DNA from: CAYSCZ01 sp964429655
GTDB taxonomy: Bacteria; Bacteroidota; Bacteroidia; Cytophagales; Cyclobacteriaceae
Assembly (NCBI GenBank): GCA_964429655.1
Contig: CAYSCZ010000042.1
Span: forward strand, 1-29,150
DNA length: 29,150 nucleotides
Reading direction: 5' to 3'
In this document: positions 1-9,066 of the stretch, one piece after another
Layout: each line of letters opens with the position of its first letter
Position numbering within the stretch: the stretch's first letter is position 1
Notes under the pieces: generated by a model
The model's database searches: none
Seen by the model: only the letters and a program-made list of their open reading frames with translations
What the model was told of the DNA's origin: nothing
Translations under genes and position numbers: made by a program

Positions 1-50
1 TTTGAAGTGATTTAACCATGTAATAGAAAGTCTAATGACAATTCTGGGTT
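1..50 (+). repeat. Left copy of 50-bp inverted repeat at the window ends
   Basis: Bases 1-50 are identical to the reverse complement of 29098-29147, with no mismatch. The match stops at base 51. The right copy continues three bases past the point where the window starts, so the left copy is probably cut by the window edge. Two copies facing each other at both ends fit the end of a mobile element or another multicopy repeat where an assembly stopped. No transposase is visible, so the element type is unknown. Confidence 0.9.
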
Positions 51-76
51 TAAGTCGAAAACGTAATATCTAGATC

Positions 77-2659
77 ATGTTGAGCATATTTAATAAAGCT
101 TTGATTGGGTTGCTTGTCGCTGCCTCAGTTTTATCCTTTAGCATTGATGCAGAGGCTCAGAAAAAAAAGAAAAAAAAGAATTCAAAGGCCACTGAAAAGC
201 AAGATGAAAAAAAAGACGATACTAAAAAAGTATCTGATGCCATAAAAAGACATATGGTTTATGAAGGTTTATTTGATTTTTACCAGGACTCTATATCCGG
301 TGAAATGAAAATGCTGGTAAAAGAAAACCAGATCGGCAAGGAGTACATTCATTTCTACTACATCGAAAATGGCCCAACAGAAGCGGGCGCTTTCAGGGGC
401 CAATTCAGAGGTTCAAGAATATTCAAAATAGAAAAATATTTTAACAGGATTGAATTTACCCTTCAAAATACCTCCTCTTATTTTGATCCTGACAATGCCC
501 TTTCAAAATCAAAAGATGCTAACATAAGTCGAGCTATTCTATTTTCCGGTAAAATTGAAGCTGGAAGCAAGGAAGAAGGCCAATATCTTATAAGTGCTGA
601 TGATGTTTTCTTACAGGAAACTTTTGGTATCGTAAAATTACCACCACCACCTAAGCCCGATCCGAAAGCATTTAAGCTAGGCAACTTAAGTAAGAGCAAA
701 ACAAAGATTAAAAAAATAAAAAACTACCCCTCAAACTCCGACCTTGTAATAGAGTATGTTTATGAAAATAATTTACCAAAGAATTTTGGTTCCAGAGCTG
801 TCACTGATGCAAGGAATGTAAGCATCCTCGTACAACATAGTATTATTCGGGTACCAAAAAATGACTTTGAGCCTCGTTTTGATGACCCACGGATTGGCTT
901 TTTTACCAGAAAGGTTACCGATATGACTTCCCTAAGTGCTACCCCATATCGTGACATGATCATCAGATGGCATTTAAAGAAAAAAGACAAAGAGGCTGAG
1001 CTATCGGAACCGCTGGAACCCATCGTTTATTGGATAGAAAATACTACGCCTGAGAAGTTAAGACCTGTGATCAAGCGAGCAGGTGAGGCCTGGAATAAAG
1101 CCTTTGAAAAAGCCGGATTTAGGAATGCAGTTGTAATAAAGATCCAATCTGATGATGCTGACTGGGATGCCGGGGATATCAGATACAATGTATTACGATG
1201 GACATCCTCGCCCAATCCACCATTTGGAGGATATGGACCGGCGTTTGTCAATCCAAGAACTGGTCAGATATTGGGCGCCGATATCATGCTTGAGTTTCCA
1301 TCGGTTGGTTCATTGTATGGGCTGAATAAAGTTTTTGAGACCTCAGGAATGGAGATGTTTTCTGAGGAGGGATTGGAACATCAATCAAATGAAAATTATT
1401 GTAATCTTGGAGGTTTTACTGCACTTCAAAATGCTTTTGGTAACATTTCCCTTGGTGTTCTTGATGAAGATGAATATCAGAAAGAAAAGTTAATTGAAGA
1501 ATTCATTCACTTTTTGATCCTTCATGAGATGGGGCACACACTTGGATTGAATCATAACTTTAAGGCAACCCATCTGCATTCATTAGAAGATATTAATGAT
1601 GTCTCAAAAACGTCTGCTTTTGGCCTTTATGGGTCAGTTATGGATTATCCTTCCATCAACTTCTCCCGGGATCGTGAAAATCAAGGCCAATACTGGACCA
1701 CCACACCGGGGCCTTATGATGTATGGGCCATTGAATTTGGATATTCTGAAGTGAATAGTGCAGATGAACTAGAGGCTATATTGTCTCGATCCACCAGTCC
1801 TGAATTGATGTTTGCCAATGATGCGGATGATATGCGGGCACCTGGCAAAGGTATCGATCCCCGGGCAATGATTGGTGATCTAACTGATGATCCTGTTGAT
1901 TATGCCATTAGCCGTATAGCACTTACTCAACAAATAAGCGAGGTGTTGCTTGAAAAATATAATGACAACGAAGGGGAATCCTATCAGGAGCTCAGGAACG
2001 CATATCTTGCCATTACTTCACAGTACGCAGCTGCAGCGTTTACTATCTCAAGATTTATAGGTGGCGTTCTGGTTGATCGTTCTATGATTGGACAGGCCGG
2101 TGCGGCAGAAAAACCTTATCTACCGGTAAGTAAAGAAGATCAGGTAAAAGCAATGCAAGCTTTGACAAAATATGTTTTTGATACGGATGCATTTAAAATG
2201 CCCAGTGAATTATATTCCTACTTACAGCCACAACGAAGAGGATTTGATTTTTTTGGCACCACTGAAGATCCTAAAATTCATAGCAGGGTAATTTATTATC
2301 AAAAAAATATCCTTAAGCATCTACTCCACCCCAACACGCTGGAAAGAATATCGGATACGGAGTTGTATGGTAATGAATATGACCTGGGTAATTTTATGAC
2401 TGATTTAAATGACGCGATCTTTGAAGCTGATCAGTACAAACCTGTAAGCTCATTCAGACAAAATCTGCAATTGGCGTACACTAAAATGCTCATTGATATG
2501 ATCCAGGCGGGTAATTATACCAACATGTCTAAATCAATGGCACTTTACAATTTAAATGAAATCAAAAAAATAGCAGCCCGGAATTCTCAGGATATATCAA
2601 CAAAAGCTCACAGGCAACATTTAGCTTTCATCATAGAAAAAGCTTTGGATGATGACTAA
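77..2659 (+). CDS. Exported zinc-dependent metalloprotease (HExxHxxGxxH)
   Basis: This 860-residue protein has an N-terminal signal peptide (about residues 1-28, ending in an AEAQ-type site) followed by a lysine-rich stretch. The zinc motif HEMGHTLGLNH lies at residues 483-493, giving three histidine ligands (483, 487, 493) and the catalytic Glu484, as in metzincin-type proteases. The downstream SVMDYP segment resembles the Met-turn region. Overall architecture matches the large Bacteroidota zinc-dependent metalloproteases with DUF5118/DUF5117 regions before the catalytic part. It probably cleaves proteins or peptides in the periplasm or outside the cell; the substrate is unknown. The ATG lies only 26 bases from the end of the terminal repeat, so its native promoter is either in that repeat or outside the window. 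The next gene follows 88 bases later on the same strand. Confidence 0.9.
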   Translation: MLSIFNKALIGLLVAASVLSFSIDAEAQKKKKKKNSKATEKQDEKKDDTKKVSDAIKRHMVYEGLFDFYQDSISGEMKMLVKENQIGKEYIHFYYIENGPTEAGAFRGQFRGSRIFKIEKYFNRIEFTLQNTSSYFDPDNALSKSKDANISRAILFSGKIEAGSKEEGQYLISADDVFLQETFGIVKLPPPPKPDPKAFKLGNLSKSKTKIKKIKNYPSNSDLVIEYVYENNLPKNFGSRAVTDARNVSILVQHSIIRVPKNDFEPRFDDPRIGFFTRKVTDMTSLSATPYRDMIIRWHLKKKDKEAELSEPLEPIVYWIENTTPEKLRPVIKRAGEAWNKAFEKAGFRNAVVIKIQSDDADWDAGDIRYNVLRWTSSPNPPFGGYGPAFVNPRTGQILGADIMLEFPSVGSLYGLNKVFETSGMEMFSEEGLEHQSNENYCNLGGFTALQNAFGNISLGVLDEDEYQKEKLIEEFIHFLILHEMGHTLGLNHNFKATHLHSLEDINDVSKTSAFGLYGSVMDYPSINFSRDRENQGQYWTTTPGPYDVWAIEFGYSEVNSADELEAILSRSTSPELMFANDADDMRAPGKGIDPRAMIGDLTDDPVDYAISRIALTQQISEVLLEKYNDNEGESYQELRNAYLAITSQYAAAAFTISRFIGGVLVDRSMIGQAGAAEKPYLPVSKEDQVKAMQALTKYVFDTDAFKMPSELYSYLQPQRRGFDFFGTTEDPKIHSRVIYYQKNILKHLLHPNTLERISDTELYGNEYDLGNFMTDLNDAIFEADQYKPVSSFRQNLQLAYTKMLIDMIQAGNYTNMSKSMALYNLNEIKKIAARNSQDISTKAHRQHLAFIIEKALDDD

Positions 2660-2747
2660 ACAATAAGTTCTTATAAATTTTAGCTTATATGATCCAAACC
2701 AAAAGAATTGTATTCATATTTTAAATTTGTTACAAATTCTTAAATAG

Positions 2748-4934
2748 ATGATGATGAAAAGGTTTTTAATCGTATTCCTGGTTTGCTCATCTTTAACCAA
2801 TCAGGCCCAGCATTCAGTTGCCAGACAATGGAATGATTTATTATTAGAAGCGATAAGAGGTGATTTTGCCAGGCCAACAGTTCATGCCAGAAACCTGTTT
2901 CACACTTCAATCGCAATGTATGACTCCTGGGCTGTATTTGATGGTATTGCAGAAACTTATTTTTTAGGAAAAGAAATTAATGGTTTCAGTTGTGAATTTG
3001 TCGGAATATCTGATCCTGCCGATCCTAAAGAGGCTGCTATAGAAAGTATAAGTTATGCTTGCTATAGAATTTTAACCCATAGGTTTAGAAATTCCCCGGG
3101 GGTTATGGATTCCCAGTTTCGTTTTGACAGCTTAATGGACGTGTTAGGCTATGATAAAAGTTTTACCTCAACAAATTATCAAAATGACGGCCCTCCGGCC
3201 CTAGGAAATTACATCGCTTCATGTATAATTGATTTTGGACTTCAGGATGGATCTAATGAAATAAATGATTATGCCAATGAATTTTATGTGCCTACCAATC
3301 CAAACCTCGCGCCTGATTTACCCGGTAATCCCTTTATTTTCGATCCCAATAGATGGCAGCCACTAACATTTGAAACATTTATTGACCAATCCGGAAACCC
3401 TATCCCCGGAAATGCCCCTCCATTTCTTAGCCCGGAATGGGGTAAGGTGGTTCCATTCGCTTTGAGCTCAGAAGACCTGACCATTTATGAGCGGGAAGGT
3501 TTTGACTATTGGGTTTATCTTGATCCCGGCCCTCCTCCTTTTATAAGCAATACTGATGAATTTGACACTAATGGAGATTATAATTGGGGGTTTTCCATGG
3601 TCTCAATATGGTCATCACACCTTGACCCTTCTGATAGCGTTATGTGGGATATATCACCGGCAAGCCTGGGAGATCCATCTGATCTTCCGGATAATGCCAG
3701 TGATTATCCAAATTTTTACAATTTTCTGAGTGGAGGAATTACGCAGTCCGGCTATGATGAAAATCCTGTGACAGGCGAACCATACGATCCGCAGATTGTC
3801 CCGAGGGCAGACTATGCAAGGGTTCTGGCTGAATTTTGGGCTGACGGCCCGGATTCTGAGACCCCTCCTGGGCATTGGTTTATCCTGTTAAATTATGTGA
3901 ATGACCACCCGGAACTTGAAAAAAGATGGCAAGGGACCGGAGAGATACTGGATGATCTGGAGTGGGACGTAAAAACATATTTTGCGCTTAGTGGTGCTGT
4001 TCATGATGCTGCCGTTGCAGCATGGGGACTTAAAGGATGGTATGATTATATAAGACCTATCTCAGCCTTACGATTTATGTGTGATCAGGGACAAAGTTCA
4101 GCCCCTGAATTACCCAATTATTCTCCAACGGGCATAAAATTATTGGATGGATATATTGAACTGGTTGATGTTGATGATCCGCTCGCAGGAGTAGATGGAG
4201 AAAATATTGGTAAAATAAAACTATATGCATGGAAAGGGCCTGATTTTATCAGCGATCCAGAATCTGATGTTGCCGGCGTCGGATGGATACTTGCGGAAAA
4301 TTGGTGGCCTTATCAAAGACCGACATTTGTAACCCCCCCATTTGCCGGCTTCGTATCCGGACATTCAACCTTCTCCAGGGCAGCAGCTGAGGTACTTACA
4401 TTAGCCACAGGAAGCGAATATTTTCCAGGTGGAGTCGGAGAATTTATAGCTAAGAAAAATGAATTCCTTGTATTTGAAGATGGCCCTAGTGTTGATGTCA
4501 TTCTGCAATGGGCAAAATATCGGGATGCATCCGATCAAAGTGCTATCTCAAGAATATGGGGAGGAATACATCCCCCCGCAGATGATATTCCTGGTAGAAA
4601 AATTGGTATAAAGGTTGGCATTGATGCCTTTAATAAAGCGACCCAATATTTCGAAGGGAACCGAATTACCGGGCTGGACCAATCACTAGCCGCAGAGGAA
4701 ATAAATATTGAGGTTTACCCAAATCCTGTATATAATGGCTCGCTAATTAATATATCAGGAATTAAAAATATTTCAAGTTACGCTATATCTGATTTAAGTG
4801 GTAAGCTTATTAAAGATCAGACACTTTCTCCTTTTGATAAGGGCATATCCACTATTGATCTGAATGATGGTATTTATCTATTGAGCATCCAAACAAATGA
4901 CCATTCAGTCACTAAAAGAATTATCATTAGATAA
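2748..4934 (+). CDS. Secreted vanadium-dependent haloperoxidase/PAP2-type enzyme with T9SS tail
   Basis: This 728-residue protein begins with a signal peptide (about residues 1-20, ending NQAQ). The complete vanadate/phosphate pocket of the haloperoxidase-PAP2 superfamily is present: Lys429 and Arg436 (K-x6-RP), Ser537-Gly538-His539 (SGHSTF), Arg602 and His608 (SRIWGGIHPPADD). The spacing matches vanadium chloroperoxidases (K-R 7, R-H 6). The last ~75 residues start with IEVYPNPV and end KRIIIR, a type A T9SS sorting domain, so the mature enzyme is exported across the outer membrane. Either halide oxidation or phosphatase activity is possible, and sequence alone does not separate them. The start is one of three consecutive ATGs. 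A -7-like TAAATTTG sits at 2722-2729, but no good -33 element is seen. The stop is one base from the end of the convergent GH97 relic. Confidence 0.88.
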   Translation: MMMKRFLIVFLVCSSLTNQAQHSVARQWNDLLLEAIRGDFARPTVHARNLFHTSIAMYDSWAVFDGIAETYFLGKEINGFSCEFVGISDPADPKEAAIESISYACYRILTHRFRNSPGVMDSQFRFDSLMDVLGYDKSFTSTNYQNDGPPALGNYIASCIIDFGLQDGSNEINDYANEFYVPTNPNLAPDLPGNPFIFDPNRWQPLTFETFIDQSGNPIPGNAPPFLSPEWGKVVPFALSSEDLTIYEREGFDYWVYLDPGPPPFISNTDEFDTNGDYNWGFSMVSIWSSHLDPSDSVMWDISPASLGDPSDLPDNASDYPNFYNFLSGGITQSGYDENPVTGEPYDPQIVPRADYARVLAEFWADGPDSETPPGHWFILLNYVNDHPELEKRWQGTGEILDDLEWDVKTYFALSGAVHDAAVAAWGLKGWYDYIRPISALRFMCDQGQSSAPELPNYSPTGIKLLDGYIELVDVDDPLAGVDGENIGKIKLYAWKGPDFISDPESDVAGVGWILAENWWPYQRPTFVTPPFAGFVSGHSTFSRAAAEVLTLATGSEYFPGGVGEFIAKKNEFLVFEDGPSVDVILQWAKYRDASDQSAISRIWGGIHPPADDIPGRKIGIKVGIDAFNKATQYFEGNRITGLDQSLAAEEINIEVYPNPVYNGSLINISGIKNISSYAISDLSGKLIKDQTLSPFDKGISTIDLNDGIYLLSIQTNDHSVTKRIIIR

Positions 4935-4935
4935 A

Positions 4936-6528
4936 CTATTTAAGAATTAAAGATATGGCCTGACCGCCTCCGGCGGCTAAATCAATTTCCAGATCGCTGT
5001 CTTTGGTAAGGGTGTTCTCTTCGATAATTATATCGGCAGGATTTTCATCCCCATGCGCATTATCTCCATCTTTATAGATCATGGCAACATGTTCTACGCC
5101 TTCATCCAGGAAATCAAATGAAATATTCAGTGTACGTTCATTTTCGTCGGTTATTGAGCCTACAAACCATTTTTCGCTACCCCTTTCTTTTCTGGCTATC
5201 GTCACATAAATAATCACCAACTTCCCCATTTAAAACTAAACTTTGTTCCCAATCTACGGCTACATCCCTTATAAATTGAAATGCTTCTTTACCTTCATAG
5301 TGTTCGGGGAGATCAGCAGCCATTTGTATCGGACTATAGATCACCACTTACAAAGCCAACTGATGCACAAGCGTAGTATTTATCTGATTATTTTCTTTAT
5401 ATGGTTCTAATTTAATATTGAAAGTACCTGGAGTAAAATCAATAGGAACATCTAACATTCTCGTAAACGCTACAATCGATAAGTGTTCAGGAGGGTTGCC
5501 TCTATCCTCCCCATGCATTAAACTCCTGGCCCCTCAAACCTTCCCTTGAAATAGCGTTGTGGTAGGTCCTTCTTTTTCCTGTAGCTTTTACTGGCTCATA
5601 CGCATTTATGGCAACCTGGTAATTAGCTGCGGTTTCCAATACTTTATGGTAATGGTTTACCATCCACTGACGATGGTGCCTTTCGCATTTCGAAATAATT
5701 GGCCCTACATAACCCGTTTTGACTAAAGGTATACCTAAGGATTGCATAAGTGAAAAAACAGTATCCAGCTGCCTTTCATAAGTTCTTGGTGCGGCGGATG
5801 TCTCATGATGCATGATTATTTCAACCCCTTTTTCATAAGCATAACTCACAACCTCTTCAAGGTCATAATCAGGATATGGGGTTAAAAAATCAAAAACACC
5901 TTCCCTGTCTTCCAAACCAATCCAATGGTCCCAACCAGTATCTCATCCTTCAACCAATAACCCTCCAATGTTATTTTTAGCTGCAAAATCTATATATTAA
6001 TGGGCATTTTCGGTAGTAGCACCGTGACTTGCTTTCCCCACAGATTCACCGACATATGTATTCATGCTTTGGGAAGATTCATAGTCCCAGGTTGATTTTT
6101 CCAGGTGCATCTCCCACCATATACCCATATATTTCATAGGCTTTAACCATGATACATCACCCAACTTATTTGGCTCATTTAAATTTAATGTGAGTTAGAT
6201 TCAATCAGGTCACCGGCCTGATCCCCAATCTGCACCGTCCGCCAGGATGTATTAAAAGGTAATTTAATTTTAGCTTTATTCCCAGCTATATCTGACCCTA
6301 CCAACGCACTGGTCATTATAAAATCATCGGTATCAACTTTCAACGTCATACCCGGGTAATCCGTAAGGTCTGCTTCATGAAAGCTTAAATACAACCCTTG
6401 GCCGATTTTCCTAGTAACAAGAGTATTTACGGCATTCTCAGGAATATAGGTCTGTGCGAGATTGGAATGGTCTCTTTTTTAATTTCTAATTCATCAAGTA
6501 TGGAAGTAATCTGTTTATTCAAAGCGTA
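4936..6528 (-). pseudogene. GH97 alpha-glucosidase/alpha-galactosidase pseudogene (SusB family relic)
   Basis: Read on the minus strand, fragments in different frames give a GH97 protein in order: HEADLTDYPGM and PFNTSWRT (6394-6185); LNLNEP, LKPMKY and WWEMH (from 6189); GWDHW and TPYPD; HHETSAAPRTYER; VKTGYVG and WMVNHY; NAYEPV; GQEFNAWGG; NPPEH; SPIQMAADLPE; then TIARKERGSEKWFVGSITDEN and a LAAGGGQA end. Three stops interrupt it: TAA at 5997-5999, TGA at 5943-5945 (after LVEG, where the family has Trp) and TAA at 5348-5350. Frame changes occur near 6440, 6187, 5505 and 5217. The first third and any signal peptide are missing; the remnant begins directly after the stop of the upstream ABA4-like gene, so a deletion is likely. 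The glutamates of the HHET, NAYEP and GQEFN motifs remain, so decay looks fairly recent. The intact gene would have been a periplasmic alpha-glycosidase. Confidence 0.9.
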
Positions 6529-6966
6529 TTAAAACTGCTCTTCAGAATAGATAACCTTTGATTTGATTCCTTTAATGGTTAAGTAACTAATTAAACCAAT
6601 TGGTCCCAGAAATAATGTCAGAATCAGACATGGTAGCACAAACCAATAACTTATTCCTCTTTTTTGAGCGTCCCTAAGTTGCCAGGCTCCAACAAATAAG
6701 TCAAAAACTAAATAATGGATCCACCCTGCCAATAGCATGTAATCATTTTTAAAGAGTTGCCTAATGGAGGATAGTGTATCAAAGTCAAAACTTGTGGATC
6801 CTAGTTGGGTAAATATAATAATTGCATAACCTACCGAAAGAAGCGAGGGAATGAATAAGTTGGTTACTAATTTAGACGTATATTTCCATTTTGGTGTGAA
6901 AATAAGGAATGCCCAACCGATTACAGCTATGGACTGACTTAGATTAAAAAGTTGATCAGGGTTCAC
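6529..6966 (-). CDS. ABA4-like (DUF4281) family integral membrane protein
   Basis: About 145 residues with four probable membrane helices. The segment HYLVFDLFVGAWQLRDAQKRGI is typical of the ABA4-like/DUF4281 family, named after a plant protein needed for neoxanthin formation; the bacterial members have no settled function. No ATG fits: the frame offers TTG at 6969 or GTG at 6966. GTG is chosen because it gives the family-like N-terminus MNPDQLF; TTG adds one residue. The gene follows the rfbB stop by about a dozen bases on the same strand, so it is probably the last intact gene of the ugd-galE-rfbB operon. Its stop abuts the GH97 relic. Confidence 0.8.
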   Translation of the reverse strand: MNPDQLFNLSQSIAVIGWAFLIFTPKWKYTSKLVTNLFIPSLLSVGYAIIIFTQLGSTSFDFDTLSSIRQLFKNDYMLLAGWIHYLVFDLFVGAWQLRDAQKRGISYWFVLPCLILTLFLGPIGLISYLTIKGIKSKVIYSEEQF

Positions 6967-6980
6967 CAATAATTTTAAAT

Positions 6981-8030
6981 TTATCTGTCACCGTATAATT
7001 CATCATAATATTTCTGATATTCTCCAGAGGTTATTTTTTGTAACCAATCCTGATTATCTAAATACCAGTCTACAGTTTTAGAGAGTCCTTCTTCGAACTG
7101 CAGTGAAGGCTTCCATCCCATCTCTATTTTGATTTTATTGGCATCAATTGCATACCTCATATCATGTCCTGCCCTATCTTTAACAAAAGTTATTAATTTT
7201 CTGGATTCCATCTCATTCCTACCAAGCTTTTTATCCGTAATATCACAAAGTAATTTCACCAGATCTATATTTTTCCATTCATTTAAACCCCCAATATTGT
7301 AAGTTTGACCAATTCTACCTTTATGAAGTATTGTGTCAATGGCAGCAGCATGATCTTCTACATAAAGCCAATCCCTGACATTTTCACCTTTTCCATATAT
7401 TGGGAGCGGTCGCCTGTTTATGATATTATTAATGCATAAGGGAATGAGCTTTTCAGGAAATTGATAAGGGCCATAATTATTAGAACAGTTTGATACCATA
7501 ATTGGCAAACCAAAAGTATTATGAAAAGCCATAACAAAATGATCAGAGCTAGCCTTCGAAGCGGAATAAGGTGATTTGGGATCATATGCAGTTGACTCAG
7601 TAAAAAACCCCTCTTCGCCCAGCGAACCAAATACCTCATCTGTTGATATATGATAAAAAACCTTATTAGTGAAATCCCTCCAGGTACCACGCGCGGCTGA
7701 TAATAGATTTACCGTGCCAATAATATTTGTCTCGATAAATTGATTGGGACTGCTTATCGATCGATCCACATGCGACTCAGCTGCAAGATGGACTACAGCA
7801 TCGAAATCATTCTCCTGGAATAAATTATTTATGAAATCCTTGTCAACAATATCACCTTTTATAAAAGTATAATTTTCTTCATTTTGAATGTCTTTAAGAT
7901 TTTCAAGATTTCCTGCATATGTAAGTGCATCAAGGTTATAAATATGATAGTCTTTATATAACCTAACCAGTCTTTTTACCACATGAGTCCCAATAAACCC
8001 TGCTCCTCCGGTAATTAATATGTTTTTCAT
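6981..8030 (-). CDS. rfbB: dTDP-glucose 4,6-dehydratase
   Basis: A 349-residue extended short-chain dehydrogenase, full length for RmlB/RfbB. It has the NAD-binding GGAGFIG at residues 8-14, the family signature STDE with Asp131-Glu132 (acid/base pair of the dehydration step) and catalytic Tyr155-xxx-Lys159. It converts dTDP-glucose to dTDP-4-keto-6-deoxyglucose in the cytoplasm, the precursor of dTDP-rhamnose and other deoxysugars. rfbA, rfbC and rfbD are not in the window, so the rest of the pathway is encoded elsewhere. The gene starts 19 bases after galE on the same strand and is probably co-transcribed with it. Confidence 0.95.
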   Translation of the reverse strand: MKNILITGGAGFIGTHVVKRLVRLYKDYHIYNLDALTYAGNLENLKDIQNEENYTFIKGDIVDKDFINNLFQENDFDAVVHLAAESHVDRSISSPNQFIETNIIGTVNLLSAARGTWRDFTNKVFYHISTDEVFGSLGEEGFFTESTAYDPKSPYSASKASSDHFVMAFHNTFGLPIMVSNCSNNYGPYQFPEKLIPLCINNIINRRPLPIYGKGENVRDWLYVEDHAAAIDTILHKGRIGQTYNIGGLNEWKNIDLVKLLCDITDKKLGRNEMESRKLITFVKDRAGHDMRYAIDANKIKIEMGWKPSLQFEEGLSKTVDWYLDNQDWLQKITSGEYQKYYDELYGDR

Positions 8031-8049
8031 TTTGTAATTTTTTTAGTCA

Positions 8050-9066
8050 TTATTGTTTTTGTTCCCAATCCCAGGCAGTCTGCAACATTTCATGCAAAGA
8101 TCTTTTTGGCTCCCATTTTAATTCTTTTCTGGCTAAAGAGATATCAGCATATACTGATTGAACGTCTCCTGCCCTTCTTGGTCCAATTGTGTGATTAACT
8201 TTTATCCCTGTGGTGTTCTCAAAAGCCTTTATCATTTCTAAAACCGTGTAACCATCTCCCGATCCGATGTTAAAAACTTCGTAACATGATTCATTTCTTT
8301 GATCCAGAAGCCTTTTCAAAGCATTTATATGTGCATCAGCAACATCTAATACATGAATAAAATCTCTGATACAGGAACCATCCCTGGTATCGTAATCATC
8401 TCCAAAAACGGTTAAAACCTCTCTTTTACCCTTTGCTGTCTCAGTAATGAAGGGTACTAAGTGATGGGGCACACCAGTTTGAACTTCGCCGATCATAGCA
8501 GAAGGATGTGCACCAATCGGATTGAAGTACCGGAGTGATATTGCATTTATATCATAAGCTGTACATGAGTCTCGAATGACCTCTTCACTGATTTTTTTTG
8601 TATTACCATATGGAGATTCTGCCGGTTTGACAACACTGTCCTCAGCCACAGGCAATGTATCGGGGTTTCCATAAACAGTGCATGAGGAAGAAAATACCAT
8701 AGGCTTTACGCCATGATCTTTCATTGCGGTAAGCAGGTTAATCGTTGATCTTAAGTTGTTATCATAGTATTTTAACGGATCATCTACTGATTCATTTACA
8801 ACTAATATTGCTGCAAAGTGTATCACTGATTGAATATCCGGGAAATCCTTTAGAACTTTTTTTATTGCCTCCAGGTCGCAAAGTTCTACCTCTCTAAATT
8901 TAACCTCATCATCAATTATGGTATTTATGGCATCAATTACTGAAATATCACTATTTGACAGGTTGTCAACAATTACTGGTTGATAACCATTTTTATAAAG
9001 TTCCACAACGGTGTGTGAGCCTATGTATCCCAACCCACCGGTTACCAGTACCTGATTATAAGCCAT
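8050..9066 (-). CDS. galE: UDP-glucose 4-epimerase family protein
   Basis: A 338-residue extended short-chain dehydrogenase with GGLGYIG at residues 10-16, SSSCTVYG near 126-133 and the catalytic pair Tyr153-xxx-Lys157. This is GalE length and architecture. It should interconvert UDP-glucose and UDP-galactose, or the N-acetylated forms. One difference stands out: the E. coli-type segment KAVGES after HFAx reads LVVNES here, losing the conserved lysine that contacts NAD in E. coli GalE. Its start overlaps the end of ugd by 11 bases, so the two are translationally linked. The role is sugar-nucleotide supply for envelope polysaccharide, inferred from the operon. Confidence 0.92.
   Translation of the reverse strand: MAYNQVLVTGGLGYIGSHTVVELYKNGYQPVIVDNLSNSDISVIDAINTIIDDEVKFREVELCDLEAIKKVLKDFPDIQSVIHFAAILVVNESVDDPLKYYDNNLRSTINLLTAMKDHGVKPMVFSSSCTVYGNPDTLPVAEDSVVKPAESPYGNTKKISEEVIRDSCTAYDINAISLRYFNPIGAHPSAMIGEVQTGVPHHLVPFITETAKGKREVLTVFGDDYDTRDGSCIRDFIHVLDVADAHINALKRLLDQRNESCYEVFNIGSGDGYTVLEMIKAFENTTGIKVNHTIGPRRAGDVQSVYADISLARKELKWEPKRSLHEMLQTAWDWEQKQ

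Noticed and set aside
4964..4976. CCGCC-TCC-GGCGG hairpin as a terminator between the haloperoxidase gene and the GH97 relic
   Set aside because: It is explained by the coding of LAAGGGQA in the GH97 C-terminus and has no T run after it.
5502..5915. A separate intact small gene with GH97 similarity
   Set aside because: Flanking sequence continues the same GH97 protein through stops and frame changes, so this is one fragment of a pseudogene.
7418..7690. 90-residue minus-strand frame inside rfbB
   Set aside because: It lies wholly in another frame of a well-supported gene.
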